This document shows, in pieces, positions 8,452 through 16,349 of a DNA stretch of 64,000 nucleotides; positions within the stretch are counted from its first letter, which is position 1; the number at the start of each line of letters is the position of its first letter. Position numbers and translations under genes: made by a program. The notes under the pieces are model-generated. The model made no database searches. It had not been told where the DNA came from and saw nothing but the letters and a program-made list of their open reading frames with translations. Origin of the DNA: Deltaproteobacteria bacterium (lineage in GTDB: Bacteria; Desulfobacterota; Binatia; UBA9968); NCBI GenBank assembly GCA_016874755.1, contig VGTH01000006.1:62001-126000 (forward strand). The letters run 5' to 3'.

Positions 8452-9519
8452 CTATTTAATAATCTTACTCGCCCGCGCCAGCACATCTGGCGGGATCGTC
8501 ACGCCGATCTGCTTGGCGGTTTTCAGATTGACGATGAAATCAAATTTCGTCGGCTGCTCCACCGGCAGCTCCGCCGGCTTGCGCCCCTTGAGAATTTTAT
8601 CCACAAATGTGGGTGCGCGACGGAAGAATTGAATGGGATCGGGCCCGTAGAACAGCAAGCCACCCGCTTCGGCGAATTGAAATCCATCCGAGATTGTCGG
8701 CAGACGATTTTTGACGGCGAGTTCGGCGATGCGCTGACCCTGCCCGAGTACGGCGGGAAAAAGCGTCTGAATGATCACAGCGCCGACACCGTCTTTCTTC
8801 ATCGTCGCAAAGGCGCTCTCGATTTCCTCGACTCCATTCAATACCCGCGGCTTAAACCCGATCTTAAAACTCTGGGCTGCCTCCTGCGCTTCCTTAACGA
8901 ACTGCCGATGAGCTGGATCCGGTCCATAGGCAAGAAACGATATTTGAGAAAGCTTTGGGAGAACTTCCCGCAGCAGCTCCAGACGCTTGCCGGCAAGCTC
9001 GGGCAGTATGTTGGTATTTCCTGTGATGTTGCCGCCTGGCTGGGCAAGGCTAGCGACAAAGCCGCTCCCTACGGCGTCCGCCGTGGTGACCATGACAATG
9101 GGAATCGTTTTGGTTGCGTTCTTTGCCGCGCTAACCGCGGGCGTGGCTGTCGCCGCTATGATATCGACTTTCATGGCGACCAGTTCGTCTGCAAGCGCCG
9201 CCAAAGTTTCAATCTTATTTGCCGCCCAACGATACTCTATGGAGATCGTCTGGCCATCAATGTAGCCAAGCTCGCGCAGTCCTTGCACAAAGGCTTCATC
9301 CCTCACGCTGAGCTTGGCAGATAGCGAAAGGTAGCCGATGCGAGGGACTTTTCCCGTCTGCTGCGCAAGAACCGCTCCGTCGATGACGACGGTGATAGCG
9401 ATAGCGAAAATTCCAACCCATTTTTGATTTTGGATTCTGGATTTTCGATTGCCAGACCGGAACCTTGAAATTAGCACCCGTCTTCTCAGCCGTTTATATG
9501 TTTCTCTCAACCTAAACAT
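8452..9519 (-). CDS. PF04392-type (TrpX-like) ABC substrate-binding protein
   Basis: Secreted binding protein of the ABC_sub_bind family. Visible family signatures are VPRIGYLSLSAK, QGLRELGYIDGQTISIEYRWA, LVAMKVDIIAATATPAVSAAK, PIVMVTTADAVGSGFVASLAQPGGNITG and the C-terminal NLKTAKQIGVTIPP. The start is uncertain. ATG 9519 and an internal GTG give a basic N-terminus before the hydrophobic stretch WVGIFAIAITVVI, and the codons between lie in an aatccaaaatc repeat that seems to have invaded the 5' end. No permease or ATPase partner is adjacent, and the ligand is unknown. Confidence 0.82.
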   Translation of the reverse strand: MFRLRETYKRLRRRVLISRFRSGNRKSRIQNQKWVGIFAIAITVVIDGAVLAQQTGKVPRIGYLSLSAKLSVRDEAFVQGLRELGYIDGQTISIEYRWAANKIETLAALADELVAMKVDIIAATATPAVSAAKNATKTIPIVMVTTADAVGSGFVASLAQPGGNITGNTNILPELAGKRLELLREVLPKLSQISFLAYGPDPAHRQFVKEAQEAAQSFKIGFKPRVLNGVEEIESAFATMKKDGVGAVIIQTLFPAVLGQGQRIAELAVKNRLPTISDGFQFAEAGGLLFYGPDPIQFFRRAPTFVDKILKGRKPAELPVEQPTKFDFIVNLKTAKQIGVTIPPDVLARASKIIK

Positions 9520-9558
9520 CCGATTATCCAAAATCCAAAATCGCAAATCCAAAATTCT

Positions 9559-10356
9559 TCATCTCCCTTTCCACACCGGCGCGCGCTTCTCGGCGAACGC
9601 GCGCGGGCCTTCTTTGCTGTCTTCCGTCGTTCCCACCAAGGCCGAAAGATCGGACTCCAGGCGAAATCCCTCATCGATCGACAGCTGGATGCCCTTGGTG
9701 ATCGCTTCCTTGATGAACATCACCGACATCGGTGCGCCTTTGAGGATGCGGCCGGCCAGCTCTTCCGCCGCCTTCATGACGTCGGCGGCGGGCACGGCGT
9801 GGTTAACCAGTCCGAGCTTTTCCGCTTCCGCTCCGCTTACATTGTCACCGGTCATGCAGATCTCCAGCGCCTTGGCGACGCCGACCGTGCGGGCAAGCCG
9901 CTGCGTGCCGCCGGCGCCGGGGATGATGCCGCGCTTTACTTCGGCGAGGCCGAGTTTGGCGTCTTCGGCGGCGATGCGCATATCGCAGGCGAGGGCAAAT
10001 TCCAAACCGCCGCCGACGCAATAACCGCGGATCGCCGCGATCGTCGGTTTGGTCAACGCCGCCACGGCGCGGGTCTGCGTGTGGATACTCAGGCCCGACA
10101 GTTTTGCCGCGCGCCGCTCGATCGGCGAGATGCCGCCTTCGGCGCGTTCTTTCAAATCCATTCCCGCCGAGAAAGCTTTCTCGCCGGCGCCGGTAAAGAT
10201 CGCGACACGAATGCCAGCATCCTCTTCGACCATTCTGCAAGCATCGCACAGCTCGCCCGCCATCTTGCGGTTCACCGCGTTCATCGACTCGGGCCGGTTA
10301 AACGTCACGTAGGCAATCTGGTTGCGCACTTCGAATAACACATGTTCAAAAGCCAT
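9559..10356 (-). CDS. Enoyl-CoA hydratase/isomerase-family protein
   Basis: A 265-residue crotonase-fold enzyme with both catalytic glutamates: E119 in GYCVGGGLEFALACD and E139 in LAEVKRG. Also present are the oxyanion segment AFSAGMDLKE (61-70) and GAGGTQRLARTVG. A GGAAACA site precedes the ATG at 10356. It probably hydrates an enoyl-CoA made by the acyl-CoA dehydrogenase pair encoded upstream at 13574-16084. It is similar to, but clearly divergent from, the protein of 7530-8345. Confidence 0.92.
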   Translation of the reverse strand: MAFEHVLFEVRNQIAYVTFNRPESMNAVNRKMAGELCDACRMVEEDAGIRVAIFTGAGEKAFSAGMDLKERAEGGISPIERRAAKLSGLSIHTQTRAVAALTKPTIAAIRGYCVGGGLEFALACDMRIAAEDAKLGLAEVKRGIIPGAGGTQRLARTVGVAKALEICMTGDNVSGAEAEKLGLVNHAVPAADVMKAAEELAGRILKGAPMSVMFIKEAITKGIQLSIDEGFRLESDLSALVGTTEDSKEGPRAFAEKRAPVWKGR

Positions 10357-10369
10357 GGCTGTTTCCTTT

Positions 10370-11365
10370 CTACATGCCTCTGCTTTTTCGCTCTTCTCTG
10401 ACGCGATCGAGAAATGACAAATCCAAAAACTCGGCGGGCTTCAGGCCCAGCGGCGCCAGTTCTTTGTCGTTGACGATCAAATTCTCAATCGACTTTGCCG
10501 AGATCATCGGCAGCCCCGGCGTCATTTGACTGTAGGCGCGGCGCGTCTCTTCCAATTCCTCACGGCTCCTCGACCGGTAATACTCGCCGAGATATTGATA
10601 GACTTTTTCCTTATTCGCTTCGTCACGGTAAAAGTCCATACCGTCAGCCAGGCCGCGCACGAAGTTTAACACCGTGTCGTAGTCCGATTTGATGAACGAG
10701 CGAGTCGTCAACGTCGCCGAGATCGGATACTCGAACTCCTGCTTGGACAAATCGATGTGCATCGTCATTCCCGCCTTGCGCGCCATCAGCGTAAAGGGCG
10801 GCTGCACGACCGTGGCTTCGAGATTACCTCCCGTAATCGCTGCCCAGCGGTTGCCCATATTGCCCGCCGCGATGATCGAGACATCCTTGTCGGGATTGAG
10901 TCCCAACTGCCGCGCCGCGTGGCGCGCGATGAAGTCGGAACTGGCCCCCAGCGCGCTGACGCCTATGCGCTTACCCTTGAGATCTTCGGTCCGCTTGATG
11001 GACGGAATCGAGACCAATTGATAATCGAGCTTGTTGCCCACCGCCGCGATGGCGACGAGGTCCTTGGCACCGCGCGCCCAGGCGCGCATCCCCGCCGGCC
11101 CGCCTTCCATACCGATGAACAACTCGCGCGCCAACATCGCCTGAATCGCCGCCACACTGCCGGCGATATGCACCGCGCGCAGACGCAGCCCATGCTTCTC
11201 GAACGAACCGGACTTATGCGAGACCCAGAAAAAGCTCGTTGAGCCGCCGATGGGATAGGAGACCGTGATCTCGCGGAGGGGTTTGGGTTGGGCGGACGTG
11301 TCGCCAACGAAAGCCACCGCAATGAAGAAAAACGAGAAGACTAGAGACCGACAAATCTTCGTCAT
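10370..11365 (-). CDS. NMT1/SsuA-type ABC substrate-binding protein
   Basis: A 331-residue secreted binding protein with a ~25-residue signal peptide ending GDTSAQ. The mature start REITVSYPIGGSTSFFWVSHKSG (residues 32-54) shows the NMT1/SsuA pattern, followed by LRLRAVHIAGSVAAIQAML and IPSIKRTEDLKGKRIGVSALG. GGGAG precedes the ATG at 11365. Its 5' end overlaps four bases of the DUF559 reading frame, but only because that frame runs through a repeat. It is placed inside a catabolic cluster without transporter subunits, so it could deliver or sense the substrate of that cluster. Confidence 0.86.
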   Translation of the reverse strand: MTKICRSLVFSFFFIAVAFVGDTSAQPKPLREITVSYPIGGSTSFFWVSHKSGSFEKHGLRLRAVHIAGSVAAIQAMLARELFIGMEGGPAGMRAWARGAKDLVAIAAVGNKLDYQLVSIPSIKRTEDLKGKRIGVSALGASSDFIARHAARQLGLNPDKDVSIIAAGNMGNRWAAITGGNLEATVVQPPFTLMARKAGMTMHIDLSKQEFEYPISATLTTRSFIKSDYDTVLNFVRGLADGMDFYRDEANKEKVYQYLGEYYRSRSREELEETRRAYSQMTPGLPMISAKSIENLIVNDKELAPLGLKPAEFLDLSFLDRVREERKSRGM

Positions 11366-11793
11366 CGCTGCTCCCTCGCATGCCCTCGTGAATCAACACT
11401 TGAAGCGGCAATTCTTACCCTCGCCCTCTGGGAGAGGGTAGGGTGAGGGCGCTTCAAAGCGTCACTTATACGCTCGAGTACACCGGTCGTGTTCGTCAGC
11501 ACTTCATCATTCCAGAAACGCAAAACGCGAAACCCTTGGCGCTCAAGAAACTGCGTCCGATCACGGTCTTCGGCTAATCTGCCGGCGTGCTGGCCGCCAT
11601 CCAACTCGACGACGAGAGCTCTCTCCACGCAGCAAAAATCGGCGATGAACGGACCGATCGGATGTTGTCGCCGAAATTTTGCTCCGAACAATTGATTCGC
11701 TCGCAAGCAGGCCCAAAGCTTCTTTTCCGCGTCGGTTGTTGCAGATCTGAGCTTACGTGCGCGGAGTTTTTGATTTTGTGAATATGGCAGCAC
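11362..11793 (-). CDS. DUF559 (Vsr-like endonuclease fold) protein in a repeat-bounded cassette
   Basis: A 143-residue small nuclease-like protein. The DUF559 core is visible: RKLRSATTDAEKKLWACLR, FGAKFRRQHPIGPFIADFCC, VVELDGGQH and RTQFLERQGFRVLRFWNDEV, with the acidic Asp/Glu-x-Asp residues of the PD-(D/E)XK-type site intact. The start is probably GTG 11793. The last ~25 residues (KRPHPTLSQRARVR and beyond) are translated from a repeat and are unlikely to matter. The gene sits between inverted copies of a ~32-bp repeat (11418-11449 and 11801-11833), unlike a normal operon member. Family members are related to very-short-patch-repair endonucleases; the biological role is unknown. Confidence 0.85.
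   Translation of the reverse strand: MLPYSQNQKLRARKLRSATTDAEKKLWACLRANQLFGAKFRRQHPIGPFIADFCCVERALVVELDGGQHAGRLAEDRDRTQFLERQGFRVLRFWNDEVLTNTTGVLERISDALKRPHPTLSQRARVRIAASSVDSRGHAREQR
11418..11449. repeat. Left inverted boundary repeat of the DUF559 cassette
   Basis: Core ccctctgggagagggtaggg with flanking ccctcg and tgaggg. Its reverse complement matches 11801-11833 except for one missing A. Each copy is also internally palindromic (ccctct ... agaggg). Confidence 0.85.
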
Positions 11794-11800
11794 GAGCGTG

Positions 11801-11833
11801 CCCTCACCCTAACCCTCTCCCAGAGGGCGAGGG
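11801..11833. repeat. Right inverted boundary repeat of the DUF559 cassette
   Basis: Core ccctaaccctctcccagagg. It mirrors 11418-11449. Related elements occur at 18685-18719, 18753-18786, 23266-23304 and 32592-32616 without a nuclease gene between them. An aatccaaaatc repeat continues to about 11925. Confidence 0.85.
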
Positions 11834-11921
11834 AACTTCGGAATCATGCGTCTTTGATTCCGATCGATGGTCTTCAATCCAAAATCCAAAAGCGGCCCTG
11901 CGGACGGAAATCCAAAATCGT

Positions 11922-12338
11922 TCAGGCCAGCTCAAAACACGGCAGCTTAATTTCCGGATTGTGCGTCTGCTCGAATCTCACTTTCACCCGGTCGCCCATC
12001 TTCACTTTTTCTTTGTTGTCACCGAGCAGTCTACTCTCAATGATCACACCTTCGTCGAGAATCACATTGATGTAATAAATCGGCGCGTCTTCTTTGAACG
12101 CCGGGTTGCGCGGCACACGCACCAGCGTGAAGCTATGGATTTTGCCGGTGCCTTTGGCTTCGAACCAATCGACTTCGCCAAAGCAATCGACGCAGGCGAT
12201 GCGCGGGAAGAACTGCACTTTGCTGCAGCTTTTGCATTTCTGCAGTAGAAACTTATTGTTTTTCGCGCCCTCCCAAAACGGCCGGTCGACCGGGTTGATC
12301 TTGGGCAAACTTTTTTGCGGTGCTCTTGCTTCAGCCAT
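11922..12338 (-). CDS. Zn-ribbon/OB-fold DUF35 protein, partner of thiolase-fold protein
   Basis: A 138-residue cytoplasmic protein. The N-terminal helix DRPFWEGAKNNKFLLQKCKSC is followed by a zinc-ribbon-like CKSC...CVDC set and an OB fold (GTGKIHSFTLVRVPRNPAFKE, ..GDRVKVRFEQ). Such DUF35 proteins bind and stabilise thiolase-fold enzymes, including Ltp2-type retro-aldolases of steroid side-chain breakdown. Its ATG shares one base with the stop of the thiolase gene (TAATG), and GGAAAGGAGAAAG lies inside that gene's end, so the two are translationally coupled. This supports a stoichiometric complex. Confidence 0.9.
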   Translation of the reverse strand: MAEARAPQKSLPKINPVDRPFWEGAKNNKFLLQKCKSCSKVQFFPRIACVDCFGEVDWFEAKGTGKIHSFTLVRVPRNPAFKEDAPIYYINVILDEGVIIESRLLGDNKEKVKMGDRVKVRFEQTHNPEIKLPCFELA

Positions 12339-13489
12339 TACTTTCTCCTTTCCAGGACCATGGCGCTGGTCGTCCCGAGGTTGCGCCCGTAGTTGAGCCA
12401 GCCGATGCCGGTGACCAGTGCGCGCTCGGCTTTTTTCACCTGATGACCTTCGGCTTCGCCGCGCAACTGCCGCAGCGCTTCGACGACATGCAAAAATCCA
12501 CCGGCGAGCCCTGCCTGTCCCACAGACAACTCACCGCCGCCGGTGTTGACCGGAAAATCACCGTTGTAGGTCAGGTCGTGGGCATCGACGAACTTGCCGA
12601 TCTCGCCTTTTTTGCAGTAGCCGAAGTCTTCGATCTGAATCATCACGGCAATCGGGTAGTCGTCGTAAATTTCGAAAATATCGATGTCCTCGCGCTTCAC
12701 CTCGGAAAAAATCTTTTCACCGACCACTTTCATGCCGAAGGTGGTCTTTTCCGGCAGCATGTTAGCCACTTGATAGTGTACGCGCTCGGCGTCAGTTACC
12801 AAGTACACCAACTTATCGGTGATCTGCTTGGCCTTTTCCTCTGATGCAATGATCAGGCACTCTGCCCCCGAGCACGGCATGACGCAATCGAATAATCTGA
12901 TTGGGTCGGAGATCATGCGCGAATTCAAATAATCCTCCATGCTCATTGGCACACGGAACAGCGCTTGCGGATTATTGAGCGCGTTGAAGCGCTGCGCGGT
13001 GGCGACCCTGCCGGTCTGCTGCAGCGTCGTGCCGAAGTTCTCCATGTGCAAGCGCTGGATCAGCGCCATCAAGGAATTCGGCCCGCCGTAGCCGTAAACG
13101 TCGACGAAATTGCCGCGCTGATATTCCAATGGCCGCTGGTGCGCGACGCTCCGGTCAAACGAATTGCCGGCAAGCAGCAGGGCGATATCGAGATGGCCGC
13201 ATTCGATGGCATCCGCCGCCCGGCTCACCGCGCCGACGCCGCTGGCGCCGCCGTAGTCGGCGTTCAACACCCAGCCGAGCTCAAAGCCCAACTGCTCCGC
13301 CACGTGCGGCGCGGTGTCGGGACTTGCTTGGGTCGTCACCGACAGGCCATCGATATCTTTCTTCTTCAACCCGGTTTGATTCAACGCCGAGCGGATCGCC
13401 TTGGCATATTGCCCCAGCAGCGACTCCTCCGAGTTGCGCGAATACTCCGTCGAGCCGTAGCCGACTAGACAAGTTTTCCTTCGTTTCAT
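12338..13489 (-). CDS. Thiolase-fold (SCP-x/Ltp2-like) protein without the nucleophilic Cys
   Basis: A 383-residue thiolase-superfamily protein; ATG 13489 has AAGGAG upstream. N-terminal fold signatures are VGYGSTEYSRN and VAEQLGFELGW. Where thiolases carry the CASG nucleophile, this protein has DYGGASG (residues 78-84), so the cysteine is glycine. The C-terminal His motif region reads GGGELSVGQAGLAGGF rather than GHP. These substitutions, with a coupled DUF35 protein, fit the Ltp2/ChsH2-type retro-aldolases better than a true thiolase. The neighbouring paired acyl-CoA dehydrogenases and hydratases support C-C cleavage of a 3-hydroxyacyl-CoA. The aldolase reading is inference; the family placement is firm. 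Confidence 0.86.
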   Translation of the reverse strand: MKRRKTCLVGYGSTEYSRNSEESLLGQYAKAIRSALNQTGLKKKDIDGLSVTTQASPDTAPHVAEQLGFELGWVLNADYGGASGVGAVSRAADAIECGHLDIALLLAGNSFDRSVAHQRPLEYQRGNFVDVYGYGGPNSLMALIQRLHMENFGTTLQQTGRVATAQRFNALNNPQALFRVPMSMEDYLNSRMISDPIRLFDCVMPCSGAECLIIASEEKAKQITDKLVYLVTDAERVHYQVANMLPEKTTFGMKVVGEKIFSEVKREDIDIFEIYDDYPIAVMIQIEDFGYCKKGEIGKFVDAHDLTYNGDFPVNTGGGELSVGQAGLAGGFLHVVEALRQLRGEAEGHQVKKAERALVTGIGWLNYGRNLGTTSAMVLERRK

Positions 13490-13512
13490 GCTTGCTCCTT
13501 CCTTCGTCACTG

Positions 13513-13566
13513 TTTCGAGTTTCGGGTTTTGGGTTCAACTCGAAACTCGGAACACGAAACCCAAAA
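13513..13566. repeat. TTTCGAGTTTCGGGTTTTGGG inverted repeat
   Basis: Arms tttcgagtttcgggttttgg and cgaaactcggaacacgaaac face each other across a few bases. A related single arm lies near 36848-36880. It fills the gap between the thiolase-fold and dehydrogenase genes. Confidence 0.7.
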
Positions 13567-13573
13567 CGAGCGA

Positions 13574-14698
13574 TTACTGGCCTTGTAGGAATCGCTCTCC
13601 CTTCGTTCGGTTCATTTCAGACTCCTGCCCATACAACAACCGCATCATCCTGGTTTCTCGATAGAACGTTTCAAACGGAAATTCTTTGGTTACGCCGTAA
13701 CCGCCGTGGAATTGGATCGCCGTGTCGGCGGCATCGAAGGCCATTTTTGCCGCGCGCTTTTTTGCCAACGCGGCGGCGTAAAAATAGGGCAAATCGTTGT
13801 CGGCATGCCATGCTGCGTCAAGTGTCTGCCAGGTGGCGGTCTGTAGATCGATGGACAAATCTGCGAGCTTGAATTGGATCCCCTGGCGCTCGGCCAAGCG
13901 CCGGCCAAACGTGACGCGATTCTTGGTATGTTCTAAGGTAGTGGCAAGACACCTCGTGGCAATGCCGAGACAGCGCGCCGCGATGCGCAGCTGCTCAGCG
14001 GCGACGAGTTCCGCAATTTCCGACTCGAAGCCCAGCAAACGATCTTTGGGCAGCTTGCACTCGCGCAAGATCAACCGGCCCACCTGCGCGTCGATCGTCA
14101 GATCGGTTTCGCTGTCGACGGCCACGCCGGTGGTGGCACGATCCAAAACAAACAACCCCGCGCGCTGTGAGCCTTCCTCGCGCGCCGGCAGGAGAAATAT
14201 CTCCGCCAGCGGATCAAACACGTCGAGCTCGCTGTTGCTCAGAACATAGCCGTCTTTGGTTTCACGAAAGCGCGTCGTCAGTCCCTCGAGTGCGCCGCTC
14301 TGATGGAGCTGAGCGAAGGCGAGCGACAGCGCCATCTCACCGGCAACCAACTTTCCGCTATGCTCGCTGCGCGCCATCAGCGCCGGCACGCAAGCCGGCG
14401 CGATCGGCAGCACCGTGCGACCAAACTCACGGTGGATCAAAACCCGCGCCACCATCGACAGCGCTTGACCATCCGACGCCTCGGGTATCTCTAATGAAAA
14501 GAGACCGATGCGCCGCGCCATTTTGGTGAGCTGCTGCGCCAACTGCGCATCGAGCTCGCGCAGCGGCGGATCGCCCGGCGGCAGAAATAGTTCGTTCTGT
14601 TTGAGAAAAGCCCCCTCGCGCGTGATCAGCTCGCGATTGACGAACTGCCGCGCGGTTTCTTGAATCAGCTTTTCTTCTTCTGAGAGGCGAAATTCCAT
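13574..14698 (-). CDS. Acyl-CoA dehydrogenase-family subunit, catalytic Glu absent
   Basis: A 374-residue acyl-CoA-dehydrogenase-fold protein. The C-terminal domain is recognisable (TKNRVTFGRRLAERQGIQFK; AIQFHGGYGVTKEFPFETFYRE). The catalytic base position, normally YEG near the end, reads LLYGQESEMNR, so the Glu is Gly. The middle FAD/substrate motif (usually SEPxAGSD) is degraded to LAFAQLHQSGALEG. It is encoded directly downstream of an intact dehydrogenase. In actinobacterial steroid side-chain catabolism two such unlike subunits form an alpha2beta2 enzyme with one active-site set. I infer a heteromeric partner; a dead duplicate is the alternative. Confidence 0.86.
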   Translation of the reverse strand: MEFRLSEEEKLIQETARQFVNRELITREGAFLKQNELFLPPGDPPLRELDAQLAQQLTKMARRIGLFSLEIPEASDGQALSMVARVLIHREFGRTVLPIAPACVPALMARSEHSGKLVAGEMALSLAFAQLHQSGALEGLTTRFRETKDGYVLSNSELDVFDPLAEIFLLPAREEGSQRAGLFVLDRATTGVAVDSETDLTIDAQVGRLILRECKLPKDRLLGFESEIAELVAAEQLRIAARCLGIATRCLATTLEHTKNRVTFGRRLAERQGIQFKLADLSIDLQTATWQTLDAAWHADNDLPYFYAAALAKKRAAKMAFDAADTAIQFHGGYGVTKEFPFETFYRETRMMRLLYGQESEMNRTKGERFLQGQ

Positions 14699-14887
14699 AA
14701 AACTTTTTCACCACGGAGGCACGAAGATCACGAAGTTCAGAAAGCGATTTTTCTTTTTGTCTTCGCGATTTGTTTACCCTGAGCGGCAGGGGCGGCGCGA
14801 TAAATCGCGCCCCTACATCCTAATTCTTTTTTTTGCGCCTTTTGCGCATTTTGCGGTTAAATCATCCGTTTCCGAAATTCTCTCACC
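14699..14887. repeat. Intergenic mosaic of repeat fragments
   Basis: Holds a caccacggaggcacgaagatcacgaag tract, a hairpin at 14788-14814 (ggggcggcgcgataaatcgcgcccc) and a gcgccttttgcgcattttgcgg tract. No gene is visible. It separates the two dehydrogenase genes, so they may still be co-transcribed. Confidence 0.65.
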
Positions 14888-16084
14888 CTACTGCGGTTCC
14901 AGCGGTCCCACGCCGGCCCGATACAATGCCCGTTGAATGATATGCCGCTGGATCTCCGACGGGCCCTCGATAATCCGCCGCGCTCGGGCGTGGCGGAAGG
15001 CGCGCGCGACCACGTATTCTTTGCGCAGCGCTGCGGGCCCGAGCGCTTCCAACGCGAAGTCGATGATCTTGTGGAGCAACTCCGTTCCAAACAGCTTCAC
15101 ATTGGCGGCTTCGACGCGCACGTCCATTTTTTGATCGGCCTTCCAGGAGCCCAAATAGGTCAGCGTGCGCAGCGCTTCGAGCTCGCCGAGATAGTGCCCG
15201 AAGATTTCCGTGTACTTCGCCGCTTCTTTTGGGTCGCGGCGCACCTGGTTGGCGACCACGCGTAGAATCCGCTGCGCCTGGCCGTGGGCGCGCATGCCGA
15301 CTTGAAAGCGGCGCGCGCCGAGCCAAGCCTGATTCAGCGCCCAGCCGTTGCCGACTTCGCCCAACACTTGCGATTTGTGCACGCGGCAATCTTCGAACAG
15401 CAATTCGCAGGGCTCGGTGCCGGCGATGGTGGCGATGCTGCGCACGACGCGATAGCCCGGCGTGCCGGTTTCGATTAAGAAACATGTCACGCCTTCGCGG
15501 CCTTTGGTGCCCGGCAAGCGGGCGAACAACTGCACAAAATCGGCCACGTCAGCAAAGGTCGGAAAGACTTTGCTCCCATTGATGACGAAGTAATCGCCAT
15601 CGGGCGTCGCCGTCGTCTCTAGCATCGAAGGATCAGCGCCCGAAGCCGGCTCGCTTAAGCCAAAAGCCGAAGTTTTTTCACCGCGAATGCAGGGCCACAA
15701 GAAACGATCAATCTGCTCGCCCTTACAATTGAATAAGATGTTCGAGACGTGGTTGCCGAGCTCGAACGGGATCGAGCTCTTCTCCAGCTCCTCGGTCGCC
15801 GCGATCATCGCCAAGTTGCTGACTTCCAAGCCGCCGTAGGCTTTGGGAACATCGAGATACCAGAGCCCTTTGGCTTCGGCCTTCTTCTCCAGCCCTTCCA
15901 TCAACGCTATGTAGCGCTTCACTTCCGGATCGCGGCTCAGTTTCGCCCGGCTTTTCCAGCGCGTGCCTTCGAAAATGTCGGGTGCGTCAGTAAATTCCGC
16001 TTCCAGCGGAACCAATTCATCGCGGACGAACGCCGCCACGGTCTGGCGCAGGCTTTCTTCTTCGGCGGTGAGATGAAAATCCAT
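14888..16084 (-). CDS. Acyl-CoA dehydrogenase
   Basis: A 398-residue flavoenzyme that desaturates an acyl-CoA at C2-C3. It has the N-terminal helical domain (MDFHLTAEEESLRQTVAAF), the FAD/substrate motif FGLSEPASGADPSM, the beta-domain exit YFVINGSKVFPT, and the catalytic Glu in RRIIEGPSEIQR near residue 376. ATG 16084 is preferred because homologues start at MDF and a GGGAG lies upstream; a start at 16117 is possible. It is probably the catalytic half of a pair with the subunit of 13574-14698. Confidence 0.92.
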   Translation of the reverse strand: MDFHLTAEEESLRQTVAAFVRDELVPLEAEFTDAPDIFEGTRWKSRAKLSRDPEVKRYIALMEGLEKKAEAKGLWYLDVPKAYGGLEVSNLAMIAATEELEKSSIPFELGNHVSNILFNCKGEQIDRFLWPCIRGEKTSAFGLSEPASGADPSMLETTATPDGDYFVINGSKVFPTFADVADFVQLFARLPGTKGREGVTCFLIETGTPGYRVVRSIATIAGTEPCELLFEDCRVHKSQVLGEVGNGWALNQAWLGARRFQVGMRAHGQAQRILRVVANQVRRDPKEAAKYTEIFGHYLGELEALRTLTYLGSWKADQKMDVRVEAANVKLFGTELLHKIIDFALEALGPAALRKEYVVARAFRHARARRIIEGPSEIQRHIIQRALYRAGVGPLEPQ

Positions 16085-16219
16085 CGATGGCGGTACTCCC
16101 ACTGTTTGCCTTAACACAGATTAATTTTTGACAGCAACCCGTTTTTCACAAAACCCGCCTTTCCGATTGACCCACGATTCCGCGCTATGTTAATTCGTTC
16201 GCTGCGGCTGATATCCGCC

Positions 16220-16330
16220 GAGTCCTTCGACAGGCTCAGGACGAACGGAAAAAACCATAGACCGGCGAATAAATCCGTTCATGCCGAGCCCTTCGGCTTG
16301 GTTCGCCACCTGCCTGTCGAAGCACGCTCC
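16220..16330. repeat. ~110-bp inverted repeat, TCCTTCGACAGGCTCAGGACGAACGG family
   Basis: Outer arms cttcgacaggctcaggacga and ttcatgccgagcccttcggc/cctgtcgaag face each other. Copies of the same architecture lie at 19891-19985 and 36031-36118. These are MITE-like or REPIN-like units with no coding capacity. Confidence 0.8.
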
Positions 16331-16349
16331 GCTTGTTTAGGAGCACTAT

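Noticed and set aside
8359-9324. 321-codon plus-strand open frame opposite the PF04392 binding-protein gene
   Set aside because: Starts inside a repeat and runs antisense to a gene with clear family motifs; low-complexity Arg/His-rich product.
11757-12248. 163-codon plus-strand frame reading PHPNPLPEGEG
   Set aside because: This peptide is a translation of the palindromic repeat and the rest is antisense to the DUF35 gene.
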